Of a stretch of 45,406 bases of DNA, positions 7,172 to 14,983 are shown piece by piece (the first letter of the stretch is position 1; the number at the start of each line of letters is the position of its first letter). This stretch comes from Actinomycetes bacterium (GTDB taxonomy: Bacteria; Actinomycetota; Acidimicrobiia; Spongiisociales; UBA5794). Position numbers and translations under genes: made by a program. Where the stretch lies: NCBI GenBank assembly GCA_024638645.1, contig JAHEJX010000023.1, positions 1 through 45,406 on the forward strand. Direction: 5' to 3'. A model generated the notes under the pieces. The model was not told where the DNA came from. It did not search any database and worked only from the letters and a program-made list of their open reading frames with translations.

Positions 7172-8629
7172 TTACGACGACACCCTTTCGTTGAACGCCA
7201 CGATGAGCTCGTCAATCGGGTCGGCCATGGCCTGGATCGAAGTCCAGTACTCGTCGTCGTACCACTGCGCCTGGATCTCCTCATAGGTCTTGCCTTGCTG
7301 TTCGACCCACGTGTAGTACTTCAGGTTGTGGATGCGTTTGCGGTCGTAATACCCCAGCTCGTGGACGTGGTCGAGGCCCGTTCCCAACAGATAGCGCTGA
7401 TAGGCAACAGCCGCATCAGTCGCATCGAAGCTCCCCCTGTCCTCGGTCAGCTCGGCGAGCCGGCTTCCGTACATCTCCATCGAGTCTGTGGCGACCGTCA
7501 TCACGACGTCCTTGTCGGTCATTTCGTAGTGCTTGGCCACCTTGATTGCGGACAGCAAGTTGGCTGCGCCTGAGATTCCCATAAGTGGCAGGTGATCGAT
7601 CGTGGCGTCGTCCACGCCGACTGCCGAAAGGTACTCGTGGCCGGCAGGCTCGTTGAACAGCCTGGTCAGCGCCATGGCGGCCTCGTCGTCGATGCCGATG
7701 GCCATATCCGAATTCTTGACGTTGTGGACCCAAGGGATGTGCTTGTCGCCGATACCTTCGATACGGTGTTCGCCGAAGCCGTTGTAGAGAATCGTGGGAC
7801 ACTGCAGCGCCTCGCCGGCAGCGACGACACTTCCAGGATGCTGCTGTTTGAGGTAGTCGCCGGCTGCGATCGTTCCGGCCGATCCCGTTGTGGCGGCCCA
7901 GCCGCGGAACCTGTCACCCGGGCGGGCGAGCTCTTGGAACGCTTCCTCGACAGCATTGCCTGTCACCGAGTAGTGCCACAGGTAGTTGCCGAACTCGTCG
8001 AACTGATTGAAGATCACAAGGTCCTCGCCGGAGGCGGCAAGCTCGTTGCACTTGTCGAAGATCTCCTTGACGTTCGACTCCGTGCCCGGCGTCTTGATGA
8101 TCTCGCCCGCCACCTTCTCCAGCCATGCGAACCGTTCCCGGCTCATCCCCTCGGGAAGAATGGCAATCGATTCGCAGCCCAAGATGTTCGAATCGAAGGC
8201 CCCGCCGCGGCAATAGTTGCCGGTCGAGGGCCAGACGGCCTTCTGAGTCGCCGGATCGAATTGGCCGGTTACCAGCCGCGGCACGAGGCAACCGAAAGCG
8301 GCACCGACCTTGTGAGCGCCGGTCGGGAACCACTTGCCGACCATCGACACGATGCGGGCGGAGACGCCGGTGAGCTCGGATGGCCACTCGACGTAGTTGA
8401 CCCCCCCGAAGCCGCCACCGCCGACAACCGGCTCGTTGTGCCAACTGATGCGGAAGAGGTTGAGCGGATGCAGGTCCCACAGGCCGACGTCCTTGAGACC
8501 CGTCTTGATGTCGGCTGGGATCAGGGAGGGGTCACGCATCATGGCGAACGTGGGGATCCGGATGTTCCTGTCCCGCGCCACCTGTGCCGCGCTATCTAAC
8601 GCCGCCTCGTTGAGAGTGAGGTCGATCAT
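7172..8629 (-). CDS. Fold-type II PLP-dependent enzyme of the YgeW-linked cluster type
   Basis: 485 aa. The segment GKWFPTGAHKVGAAFGCL holds the likely PLP lysine (AHKVGAA), PSTGNYCRGGAFDSN is the substrate/phosphate loop, and TTGSAGTIAAGDYLK is a glycine-rich loop, all typical of the tryptophan-synthase-beta/threonine-synthase fold. I recall close relatives in clostridia that are annotated only as a PLP-dependent enzyme near YgeW-type clusters; the reaction is not established. The ATG follows immediately after the stop of the threonine-synthase-like gene (TAGATG), so they are coupled. By position it may do the job of YgeX (diaminopropionate ammonia-lyase, also fold-type II), producing ammonia and a keto acid from an amino acid released by the ureido-hydrolysing enzymes; that is inference. 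Confidence 0.82.
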   Translation of the reverse strand: MIDLTLNEAALDSAAQVARDRNIRIPTFAMMRDPSLIPADIKTGLKDVGLWDLHPLNLFRISWHNEPVVGGGGFGGVNYVEWPSELTGVSARIVSMVGKWFPTGAHKVGAAFGCLVPRLVTGQFDPATQKAVWPSTGNYCRGGAFDSNILGCESIAILPEGMSRERFAWLEKVAGEIIKTPGTESNVKEIFDKCNELAASGEDLVIFNQFDEFGNYLWHYSVTGNAVEEAFQELARPGDRFRGWAATTGSAGTIAAGDYLKQQHPGSVVAAGEALQCPTILYNGFGEHRIEGIGDKHIPWVHNVKNSDMAIGIDDEAAMALTRLFNEPAGHEYLSAVGVDDATIDHLPLMGISGAANLLSAIKVAKHYEMTDKDVVMTVATDSMEMYGSRLAELTEDRGSFDATDAAVAYQRYLLGTGLDHVHELGYYDRKRIHNLKYYTWVEQQGKTYEEIQAQWYDDEYWTSIQAMADPIDELIVAFNERVSS

Positions 8630-9892
8630 CTACCGCTCCATTGCTTCTTCGAGAGCGCCGAGGCTAGGCGGCACTCGTATCGGCTCGGCTCCGCTCGCCC
8701 GAACTCCGGCGAAGACTCCCGAGATGTCTTTCAATCCTGAACCCGTGCTGATCACGGCGACACGGTCTTCCGGCCCTACGAGCTCCTGCTCCACGGCAAC
8801 TTCGAGGCCTGCAAATGCGGCGGCGGCGGCGGGTTCTGAAAAGACGCCGCTGGCGGCAGCGATCTTGGGAATCGACTCGAGGATATGGTCGTCTTCGACT
8901 CGCAGGTAGGCGCCGCTTGTCTCGGTGACGGCGGCGAGCGCCTTAACGCGATCCCGAGGAAGGTCGGCGCTGATCGAGTCGGCCTTGGTGTCTGCAGAGA
9001 TGGCAGGCATCGTTGCTACGTCGACACCCGACTCGTAAGCGCGAACCATGTAGTCGCTGCCCGCGGCCTGGATCCCGTAGAGTCGCGGCATCGTGTCGAT
9101 CCAGCCGAGAGCCATTGCGTCTTTCAGGCCCTTGTGCACACCACCGATGATCGAACCGTCGCCAACGCTCACGAAGATGGCATCGGGCGATACAAAGCCC
9201 AGTTGCTCGACAATCTCCAGAGCCACCGTCTTCTTGCCTTCGGCGACGTATGGGTTGACTCCGGTGTTGCGGTTGTACCAACCCCACTTTGCGACAGCAT
9301 CGGTGGAGAGCTCGAAGGCGTCGTTGTAGTTGCCGTCGACTAGGACCACTGTGGCGCCGAACGCGAGTAGCTGAGCCACCTTGGCCTCAGGCGCCGACCC
9401 GGGCACGAATATCACGCTGCGCTGACCAACCGACGCCGAGATCCCAGCCAAAGCGGCCGCTGCGTTGCCTGTGCTCGCAGTCGTGATGACCTCAGCGCCC
9501 TCTTCCTGAGCTTTCATCACAGCGATCGCAGAAGCCCTGTCTTTCATGGACGCAGTCGGTTCCCGACCCTCGTCCTTGATCCACAACGAGCGGACGCCGA
9601 GCGGCCCGGCGAGAGTCGGTGCCACGTAGAGCGGGGTGCCGCCGACCGTGAGCGGCGGCGGAGTGGCACCAGGTGCGATGGGCAGCAGTGCTCTATAACG
9701 GAACATGGTCGTGTCGGAGTCCTCAGCCAGTGACTCCTGCGTGAGCTCCGCAGATACCACCGCGTAGTCGTACTTGACGTCCAGGGTGCCTGCTTCCCCG
9801 CAACCATCGCAGGTGTACCTGCCTGGGGCAGGCTCGTAGTGGGTCGCGCAAATCGTGCACTCGAGGTGGGTGACGGCCGGATTGGTCATCAC
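8630..9892 (-). CDS. Threonine-synthase-like PLP enzyme (PLP-dependent lyase/thiolase type)
   Basis: 420 aa. The N-terminus has a zinc-ribbon-like CxxC-CxxC pair (CTICATHYEPAPGRYTCDGC), as in some threonine and cysteate synthases. The PLP lysine is in PTASMKDRASA, followed by STGNAAAALAG and the glycine loop VSVGDGSIIGG. A housekeeping threonine synthase would be expected near hom or thrB, which are absent here. The start overlaps the preceding D-carbamoylase stop (ATGATG over TGA; either of two Met is possible), and the stop abuts the next PLP enzyme, so three genes form a coupled operon. A beta-elimination or substitution on a ureido or diamino acid is plausible but unproven. Confidence 0.8.
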   Translation of the reverse strand: MMTNPAVTHLECTICATHYEPAPGRYTCDGCGEAGTLDVKYDYAVVSAELTQESLAEDSDTTMFRYRALLPIAPGATPPPLTVGGTPLYVAPTLAGPLGVRSLWIKDEGREPTASMKDRASAIAVMKAQEEGAEVITTASTGNAAAALAGISASVGQRSVIFVPGSAPEAKVAQLLAFGATVVLVDGNYNDAFELSTDAVAKWGWYNRNTGVNPYVAEGKKTVALEIVEQLGFVSPDAIFVSVGDGSIIGGVHKGLKDAMALGWIDTMPRLYGIQAAGSDYMVRAYESGVDVATMPAISADTKADSISADLPRDRVKALAAVTETSGAYLRVEDDHILESIPKIAAASGVFSEPAAAAAFAGLEVAVEQELVGPEDRVAVISTGSGLKDISGVFAGVRASGAEPIRVPPSLGALEEAMER

Positions 9893-10836
9893 TCTTGAGG
9901 TTCGGGTTCGTATCGCTGCGGCCCCTCGGCAATCTTCGTGTAGTGGTGGGGGGTGCGGTACTTGTCGAAATCGAACACGTTGCCCTTGTATGTGAAACAG
10001 AAGTCGAGATCAACCCTGGCCTGGATAACCTCGTCGCCGGTTGTGATGGCTTGGGCGATGATCTGGCCGGACGGGGCGATGATGACGCTCTGGGCGAGTG
10101 AGTCCACGCCTTCCTCGATACCGCCCTTGGCCACCCCAACGACGAAAGCACCGTTCTGATAGGCCCCAGACTGCATCACCAAATGGTTGTGGAAGCCGGC
10201 CAAGGCGTTTTGCGTGGGGTCGGGCGCGTAATGCAACGGTGTGTTGTATCCAATCAAGATCAGCTCGGCGCCCTGCAACCCCATCACCCGGTAGGTCTCT
10301 GACCAACGTCTGTCGTTGCAGATGGCCATGCCGACAACCCCACCGAACGCGTTCCACACGCCAAATCCCTCCGGTCCCGGTTCGAAATAGTGGCGTTCGG
10401 CATGTTGGAACTCGCGCCATGGCTCTGGATCCTTGTGCCCCGGAATGTGCACTTTGCGGTACTTGCCGACCATGTTTCCATCGCGGTCCATGAGGATGGT
10501 CGTGTTGTATCTGTGCTCCTTCCCCGCCTCGTCGTATGCGAGTTCGGCATAGCCCAGAGCGAAGCCGATGCGGAGTCGCTTGGCTTCGTCGAACAGTTTC
10601 TGCGTATCGGCGTCCGGCATCTCGGTGTGGTAGTAGTGATCGAACTCGGTCACGTCTTCGACGTGCCAGCGTGGAAAGAAAGTGGTGAGCGCCAGCTCGG
10701 GAAAGACCAGCAGCTCGATCGCCTGTTCAGCGGCGTGATGGAGCAGTGCAATGAGCCTGTCGACGACTTGCGCCTTCGTGTCGTCCTTCGAGATCGGGCC
10801 CAACTGGGCCGCGCCCAGGCTGATGAGTCTCGCCAT
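9889..10836 (-). CDS. N-carbamoyl-D-amino-acid hydrolase-like nitrilase (D-carbamoylase)
   Basis: 315 aa, nearly full-length similarity to Agrobacterium-type D-carbamoylase: LVFPELALTTFFPRWH, GKYRKVHIPGHK, RYFEPG-like HYFEPGPEGFGV and AICNDRRWSE. The catalytic triad is Glu47, Lys128 and Cys173. The known family hydrolyses N-carbamoyl-amino acids to the amino acid, CO2 and ammonia in the cytosol. It leads a coupled three-gene operon with two PLP enzymes and is divergent from a second nitrilase gene. GGAG stands upstream of the ATG. In this cluster the substrate is likely a ureido acid from purine, hydantoin or pyrimidine breakdown. Confidence 0.88.
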   Translation of the reverse strand: MARLISLGAAQLGPISKDDTKAQVVDRLIALLHHAAEQAIELLVFPELALTTFFPRWHVEDVTEFDHYYHTEMPDADTQKLFDEAKRLRIGFALGYAELAYDEAGKEHRYNTTILMDRDGNMVGKYRKVHIPGHKDPEPWREFQHAERHYFEPGPEGFGVWNAFGGVVGMAICNDRRWSETYRVMGLQGAELILIGYNTPLHYAPDPTQNALAGFHNHLVMQSGAYQNGAFVVGVAKGGIEEGVDSLAQSVIIAPSGQIIAQAITTGDEVIQARVDLDFCFTYKGNVFDFDKYRTPHHYTKIAEGPQRYEPEPQE

Positions 10837-10866
10837 TCGGGCTCCATTTCGCGGCGTGAAACCTAC

Positions 10867-10885
10867 GTTTTACAGTTTGTAAAAC
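10867..10885. promoter_or_regulatory. 19-bp palindrome between divergent nitrilase genes, putative operator
   Basis: GTTTTACA-GTT-TGTAAAAC: perfect 8-bp arms around a 3-bp centre. It overlaps the -35 element TTTACA (10869-10874) of the rightward promoter, whose -10 is TACGAT (10891-10896, spacing 16). The rightward gene has TAGGAGG at 10916-10922. The palindrome sits midway between the two starts and could control both. The cognate regulator is unknown; the window's GntR protein is a candidate. Confidence 0.55.
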
Positions 10886-10926
10886 AAAGTTACGATAGCC
10901 GCCACCCGGGGTCCCTAGGAGGTGCC

Positions 10927-11769
10927 ATGTCCAACGTAGTACGCGCTGCCCTCGTGCAGTGTGAGTGGACCGGCGACAAGGTGTCGATGCTCCAGAAGAA
11001 CATCGATTATGCCCGTCAGGCGGCCAACGAGGGTGCTCAGATCCTCTGTTTCCAAGAGATCTTCAATACACCCTATTTCTGCAACAAGCAGGACAATAAG
11101 TACTTGGCGGAAGCTGAGGCCGTTCCGGACGGGCCGACTGTCACCCGCATGATGGAGCTCGCCAAAGAGACGGAGATGGCCATCGTCGTGCCGCTCTTCG
11201 AGAAGGAAGACAGCGGCTTCTACTACAACACCGCTGCCGTAATCGAGCGAGACGGCACGTTCCTCGGCAAGTATCGCAAGACCCACATCCCTCACGTCGA
11301 GGGCTTCTGGGAGAAGTTCTACTTCCGCCCCGGCAATCTCGGCTACCCGGTGTTCGACATGTCGGTCGGTCGGGTCGGCGTGTACATCTGTTACGACCGC
11401 CACTTCCCGGAGGGGTGGCGTGCATTGGGGCTCGCAGGGGCCAAGTTGGTCTTCAACCCGTCAGCGACGACGAGGGGGCACTCCAAGTACTTGTGGCAGC
11501 TCGAACAGCCGGCATCAGCGGTGGCCAACGAGTACTTCGTCGGAGCCATCAACCGGGTGGGGAGCGAAGACCTGGTCGGTACCGATTACTACGGCAGTTC
11601 CTACTTCGTGAATCCTCGCGGCGAGATGGTCGGTAACGTTGCCAGCGATACGGAGGATGAGGTCGTCGTGCGTGATCTCGACATGGACTTGATCGACCAG
11701 GTTCGCCAGCACTGGGCGTTCTACCGCGACCGGCGGCCTGATGTGTATGGGAGCCTGACAACGGCGTAG
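10927..11769 (+). CDS. Nitrilase-superfamily amidohydrolase (beta-ureidopropionase / N-carbamoylputrescine amidase type)
   Basis: 280 aa from ATG 10927, which has TAGGAGG 4 nt upstream; longer upstream in-frame starts run antisense through the neighbour and are ignored. Catalytic residues are Glu44 (CFQEIFNTPYFC), Lys118 (GKYRKTHIPHV) and Cys155 (VYICYDRHFPEG). FYFRPGNLGYPVFD resembles beta-alanine synthase and N-carbamoylputrescine amidase branches. The expected reaction is removal of a carbamoyl group from a ureido compound. It differs from the divergent D-carbamoylase-like protein, so the cluster carries two carbamoyl-amide hydrolases of different branches. A weak hairpin (GCCGC-GAA-GCGGC, 11785-11797) follows the stop. 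Confidence 0.87.
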   Translation: MSNVVRAALVQCEWTGDKVSMLQKNIDYARQAANEGAQILCFQEIFNTPYFCNKQDNKYLAEAEAVPDGPTVTRMMELAKETEMAIVVPLFEKEDSGFYYNTAAVIERDGTFLGKYRKTHIPHVEGFWEKFYFRPGNLGYPVFDMSVGRVGVYICYDRHFPEGWRALGLAGAKLVFNPSATTRGHSKYLWQLEQPASAVANEYFVGAINRVGSEDLVGTDYYGSSYFVNPRGEMVGNVASDTEDEVVVRDLDMDLIDQVRQHWAFYRDRRPDVYGSLTTA

Positions 11770-11853
11770 CTGACGGCTCGGGACGCCGCGAAGCGGCATG
11801 ATGACCACACCAGGTGCGAGCTACTCTCAAGACTGTCGCCGAGGGGACTGCAT

Positions 11854-11994
11854 TTGAAGCGATCGCGATTGACGCTGGTGGTGTTGTCGATGGTCGCCTG
11901 GACCCTTGTGACTGCCCCCGGCCCCGGTGTTGCGGCCGAGCATGTCAATGCGCATGTTGCCAATACTGGGTCCTGCGGGGGACTCAACGGCTAG
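11854..11994 (+). CDS. Small putative secreted peptide, 46 aa
   Basis: Short open frame from TTG 11854 with GAGGGGA about 7 nt upstream. The first residues MKRSRLTLVVLSMVAWTLV form a classical signal sequence (two-basic N-terminus, hydrophobic core) with a likely cleavage after GVAA, leaving a mature peptide of about 18 residues ending TGSCGGLNG. It overlaps the stop region of the convergent membrane-protein gene by 4 bases. It might be a real small exported peptide or the 5' remnant of a longer secreted protein gene. No homologue is recognised. Confidence 0.4.
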   Translation: MKRSRLTLVVLSMVAWTLVTAPGPGVAAEHVNAHVANTGSCGGLNG

Positions 11995-12491
11995 GCCCGC
12001 TTGGCTTTCTTCTTTGCCTTCTTGGCTCTGGCGTGCGGCCTCGCCGCCAGGATCGCCAGGACGGCAACGGCAATGAAGTTCCGTAACCGGGGCTCAGGCC
12101 AGTTCATTTCAGCGGTCGCCTGAAACCATGCGGGGTCGATAAGGAAGACGAACCCGGTGATCACGACCTTGCCGAACCAGCCAAAGGTCAGGAACAGTGT
12201 CGCCAGGATGATCGCCCAGAAGCCAAGCTCGGGCAGGCCAATGGCAGGTCCGAAGTCGAGCACGTTCCAGGCAAACCAGAACAACAGCGGTCCGATCAGC
12301 AGCGCCATGATGAAGAACGCTGCGATCAAGGTCGCTCCGCCGGCGACGAGGGCGCCGATCCCGAATATCTGAGCGGCGGAAATTCCGCCGCCGCTCGAAC
12401 TCTCGGAGCTCCACTCGCTCTGGATTTCCTCCCACCACGATCCGTCTGTCACGATCTCTGGCTTCTCGGGATCAGGGATATCGGTCGGCAC
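11991..12491 (-). CDS. Membrane protein of unknown function with Lys-rich C-terminus
   Basis: 166 aa. The acidic, Ser/Gly-rich N-terminus (to about residue 37) is followed by hydrophobic segments at about 40-75, 88-118 and 138-149, and the tail is Lys/Ala-rich (about 15 residues). GTG 12491 with GAAAGGA upstream is a reasonable start. No family recognised. It stands between the second nitrilase and the decarboxylase gene and is convergent with the small secreted ORF; a role in the ureide cluster is not evident. Confidence 0.7.
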   Translation of the reverse strand: MPTDIPDPEKPEIVTDGSWWEEIQSEWSSESSSGGGISAAQIFGIGALVAGGATLIAAFFIMALLIGPLLFWFAWNVLDFGPAIGLPELGFWAIILATLFLTFGWFGKVVITGFVFLIDPAWFQATAEMNWPEPRLRNFIAVAVLAILAARPHARAKKAKKKAKRA

Positions 12492-12569
12492 AAGTTGTCC
12501 TTTCGCTTAACCGTATATCTACCGATCGTGACGGCCGCTTGGTAGGGGCGAAGGATGATTGTCGAGCGC

Positions 12570-13991
12570 TTAGCCGGCGTGCTCTTCCATCAGCTCCAGC
12601 AGTCGCTCCAGATGGTGGCGTTCGGTCGCTTCGACGCCGATCGAAACGCGGGCCATCCAAACATCGTCGAGCAGCGACGGAGAGAGGAATGCATCGCCCG
12701 ACTGGTTCAGCGAGCGCACCCAGCCCAGGTTGTGTTCACTGACTCCTGCCGAGTTGGTCGCGTCGATATGGGAAGGCGTATGGCGCACGCACACGGTCTG
12801 CAGTCGTACGGGTGCGACTACTTCCCACCCTGGGCGGCTGGCTATTTCGGCGGCGAACCACTGGGCGTTGTCGAGGTCGCGGCGCAACCGAGCCCGAATC
12901 GCCTCCGGACCGTCGATCCTCAGCTGGTACCAGAGTTTCAAGGAGCGGAAGCGGCGGCCCAGAGGGATGCCCCAGTCGCGGTACTGGGTTGCTTCGCCGC
13001 CGCTCGTCGATCTGAGGTAGCTGGGGTTGGTCGACATCACCCGAATCAGGTGGTCAGGGTCGCGCAGATAGAGAACAGACAGGTCGAGAATCGTCCCCAT
13101 CCACTTGTGCGGGTTCCACGAGAGTGAATCGGCGTGCTCGACGCCGGAGAACAGTTCTCGCTGTTCGGGGAGCAACATTGCGCTGCCTGCCATTGCTGCG
13201 TCTACATGTACCCAGGCTTCGTATTCCGCGGCGATTGTGACGATTTCGGGGAGGGGATCGAACGCCGTAGCGCCGGTTGAGCCAAGAGATGCGACCACTG
13301 CGGCGGGCACGCCGCCGGCAGCGACATCTGCGGCCATTGCGTCTGCCAGGTGGTCCGCCTTCATATCCCGCGTCCACGGGTCGACGTCGATGTGCCGGAT
13401 GTCGTCGGCCGCAAACCCGGCAAGGAGAGCTGACTTTCTCACCGAAGAATGCGCTTCTGCTGTCGTGTACACGTGGAGCTGTTTTCCGAAGCCGACGAGG
13501 CCCGAGCCTGCCTGGCTGTGATCGGTCGCCCGTTCTCGAGCCGACAGCAGGGCAACTAAGCATGCCGTCGATGCGGTGTCCTGGATCACACCGGACCACT
13601 CGTGGCTCAATCCGGTGAGCTGACGGAGCCAGTCCAGCACGACCGTCTCTACCTCGGTGAGCGCCGGGGACGACTCCCAGGAGATGCCGAGGGAGGCCAG
13701 GCCCGAGGAGGCGAAGTCGCCGAGGATGGACGACAGACTGGCATTGGAGGGAAACCATCCGAAGTGCATCGGGTGCTGCACTTCCGTCACCGCGGGTGCC
13801 ACCACCGACTCGAGATCGGCGAGAACCGACGCGGCGGCATCTCCTCCGGGCGGGGGTGATGTCGGCATGCTCGACACGAGGTCGCCTGGCTCCAGATCGG
13901 GCCGAACTGGGCGCGCTTCGACCGCTGCCCGACGATCGGCGATCCAATCCACTAGATCGTGCGCTGCGGCGCGGAATTCCTCTGGCGTCAT
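12570..13991 (-). CDS. Group II PLP decarboxylase, aromatic-L-amino-acid decarboxylase type
   Basis: 473 aa from ATG 13991; the same frame continues upstream antisense through carbamate kinase, so longer versions are rejected, although a nearby TTG or GTG is possible. It is close to animal/plant AADC: GVIQDTASTACLVALLSARE, ring-stacking His181, Asp264 in HVDAA, PLP Lys296 in WNPHKWMG, and IPLGRRFRSLKLWYQLR. Tyr325 (NPSYLRS) matches the loop Tyr that distinguishes decarboxylases from aldehyde synthases. The family decarboxylates tryptophan, tyrosine, DOPA or phenylalanine. Its place directly downstream of carbamate kinase is unusual; it may act on a cluster-specific amino acid or be an independent gene. 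Confidence 0.86.
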   Translation of the reverse strand: MTPEEFRAAAHDLVDWIADRRAAVEARPVRPDLEPGDLVSSMPTSPPPGGDAAASVLADLESVVAPAVTEVQHPMHFGWFPSNASLSSILGDFASSGLASLGISWESSPALTEVETVVLDWLRQLTGLSHEWSGVIQDTASTACLVALLSARERATDHSQAGSGLVGFGKQLHVYTTAEAHSSVRKSALLAGFAADDIRHIDVDPWTRDMKADHLADAMAADVAAGGVPAAVVASLGSTGATAFDPLPEIVTIAAEYEAWVHVDAAMAGSAMLLPEQRELFSGVEHADSLSWNPHKWMGTILDLSVLYLRDPDHLIRVMSTNPSYLRSTSGGEATQYRDWGIPLGRRFRSLKLWYQLRIDGPEAIRARLRRDLDNAQWFAAEIASRPGWEVVAPVRLQTVCVRHTPSHIDATNSAGVSEHNLGWVRSLNQSGDAFLSPSLLDDVWMARVSIGVEATERHHLERLLELMEEHAG

Positions 13992-14041
13992 CGCCAGATC
14001 CAACCACGTCGCCTCGCTGTCGGCGACCCGACCTTGTCCGG

Positions 14042-14983
14042 CTAGTGAACGATACGCGTGCCGGTCTCCCCGGCGAGCGCCCTCTCTAGGTTTTGCGGGT
14101 TGGTGATGATCGCTTCGCGTCCGCCGCTTTCTAGAAAGCTGACTACTGCCTTCATCTTCGGCTCCATCGAGCCGGGAAGGAAGTGACCGCCTTCGGCCAA
14201 GTACTGCTTGGCCTCGGCCAGCGTGAACTGATCCACCCACTCCTGATTCGGCTTGCCGAAGTTGAGAGCCACCTTCTCGATTGCCGTCGAAATCAGCAGC
14301 AGGTCGGCGTCGACCTGGCGGGCCAACATCGAGGCAACCAGGTCCTTGTCGATCACTGCAGCCACACCTTCCAGATCGCCGTTCTTGTTCGTGATCACCG
14401 GAATGCCGCCACCGCCGGTCGCGATGGTCACCACTCCGGCGTTGAGTAGCTGTTTGATTACTTCGATCTCGACGATGCGCTTGGGCTGCGGAGAGGCCAC
14501 AACTCGCCGCCATCCTCGCCCGGCGTCTTCCTTGACGTCCCAACCGTCCTCGTCTCGCCTCTTCATGGCTTTCGCCTCGTCCATGAACGAGCCGATCGGC
14601 TTTGAGGGATTGGCGAAGCCGGGGTCGTTTGGATCGACTTCGACTTGGGTGACGATGGTTGCCACGTTCTTCGTGATGCCGCGCTGGCGGAAGTCGTTGA
14701 CCAGGTTCTGCTGCAGCATGTAGCCGATGGCGCCCTGGGTGTCAGCTCCGCAGTAGTCGAGGGGAATCTCGTGCAGCTCGTTGCTGGCGAGCTCGGAGCG
14801 GCGCAGGATGAACCCGACCTGCGGCCCGTTGCCGTGGGAAATGGCAACGTCCCAGCCGTCGTGGATCAGCGCCGCGATGTGGTCGTCCGTCTCAGCCGCC
14901 GCCGCGTACTGATCCTGAACCGTGACATGCTCCGCGTCCGGGATCAGAGAGTTACCGCCAATGGCGATCACGACCCTCGGCAT
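14042..14983 (-). CDS. arcC: Carbamate kinase
   Basis: 313 aa from ATG 14983, which overlaps the preceding carbamoyltransferase stop as TAATG; GTG 14992 is a possible alternative. AIGGNSL near the N-terminus, SHGNGPQVGFILRR, DYCGADTQGAIGYMLQQ, VASPQPKRIVE, TGGGGIPVI and IDKDLVASMLA are all carbamate kinase signatures. The enzyme converts carbamoyl phosphate and ADP to ATP, CO2 and ammonia. No arcA is present; coupling to a transcarbamylase gene indicates that carbamoyl phosphate comes from phosphorolysis of a ureido compound. In the enteric and clostridial counterparts the same kinase role is filled by YqeA or ArcC. Confidence 0.93.
   Translation of the reverse strand: MPRVVIAIGGNSLIPDAEHVTVQDQYAAAAETDDHIAALIHDGWDVAISHGNGPQVGFILRRSELASNELHEIPLDYCGADTQGAIGYMLQQNLVNDFRQRGITKNVATIVTQVEVDPNDPGFANPSKPIGSFMDEAKAMKRRDEDGWDVKEDAGRGWRRVVASPQPKRIVEIEVIKQLLNAGVVTIATGGGGIPVITNKNGDLEGVAAVIDKDLVASMLARQVDADLLLISTAIEKVALNFGKPNQEWVDQFTLAEAKQYLAEGGHFLPGSMEPKMKAVVSFLESGGREAIITNPQNLERALAGETGTRIVH

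Noticed and set aside
7592-8599. 335-codon plus-strand frame antisense to the PLP enzyme
   Set aside because: No recognisable motif; the opposite strand encodes a conserved PLP enzyme across the same bases.
10390-10926. Long N-terminal extension of the second nitrilase
   Set aside because: Reads antisense through the D-carbamoylase gene; the ATG at 10927 has a strong ribosome-binding site and the normal family start.
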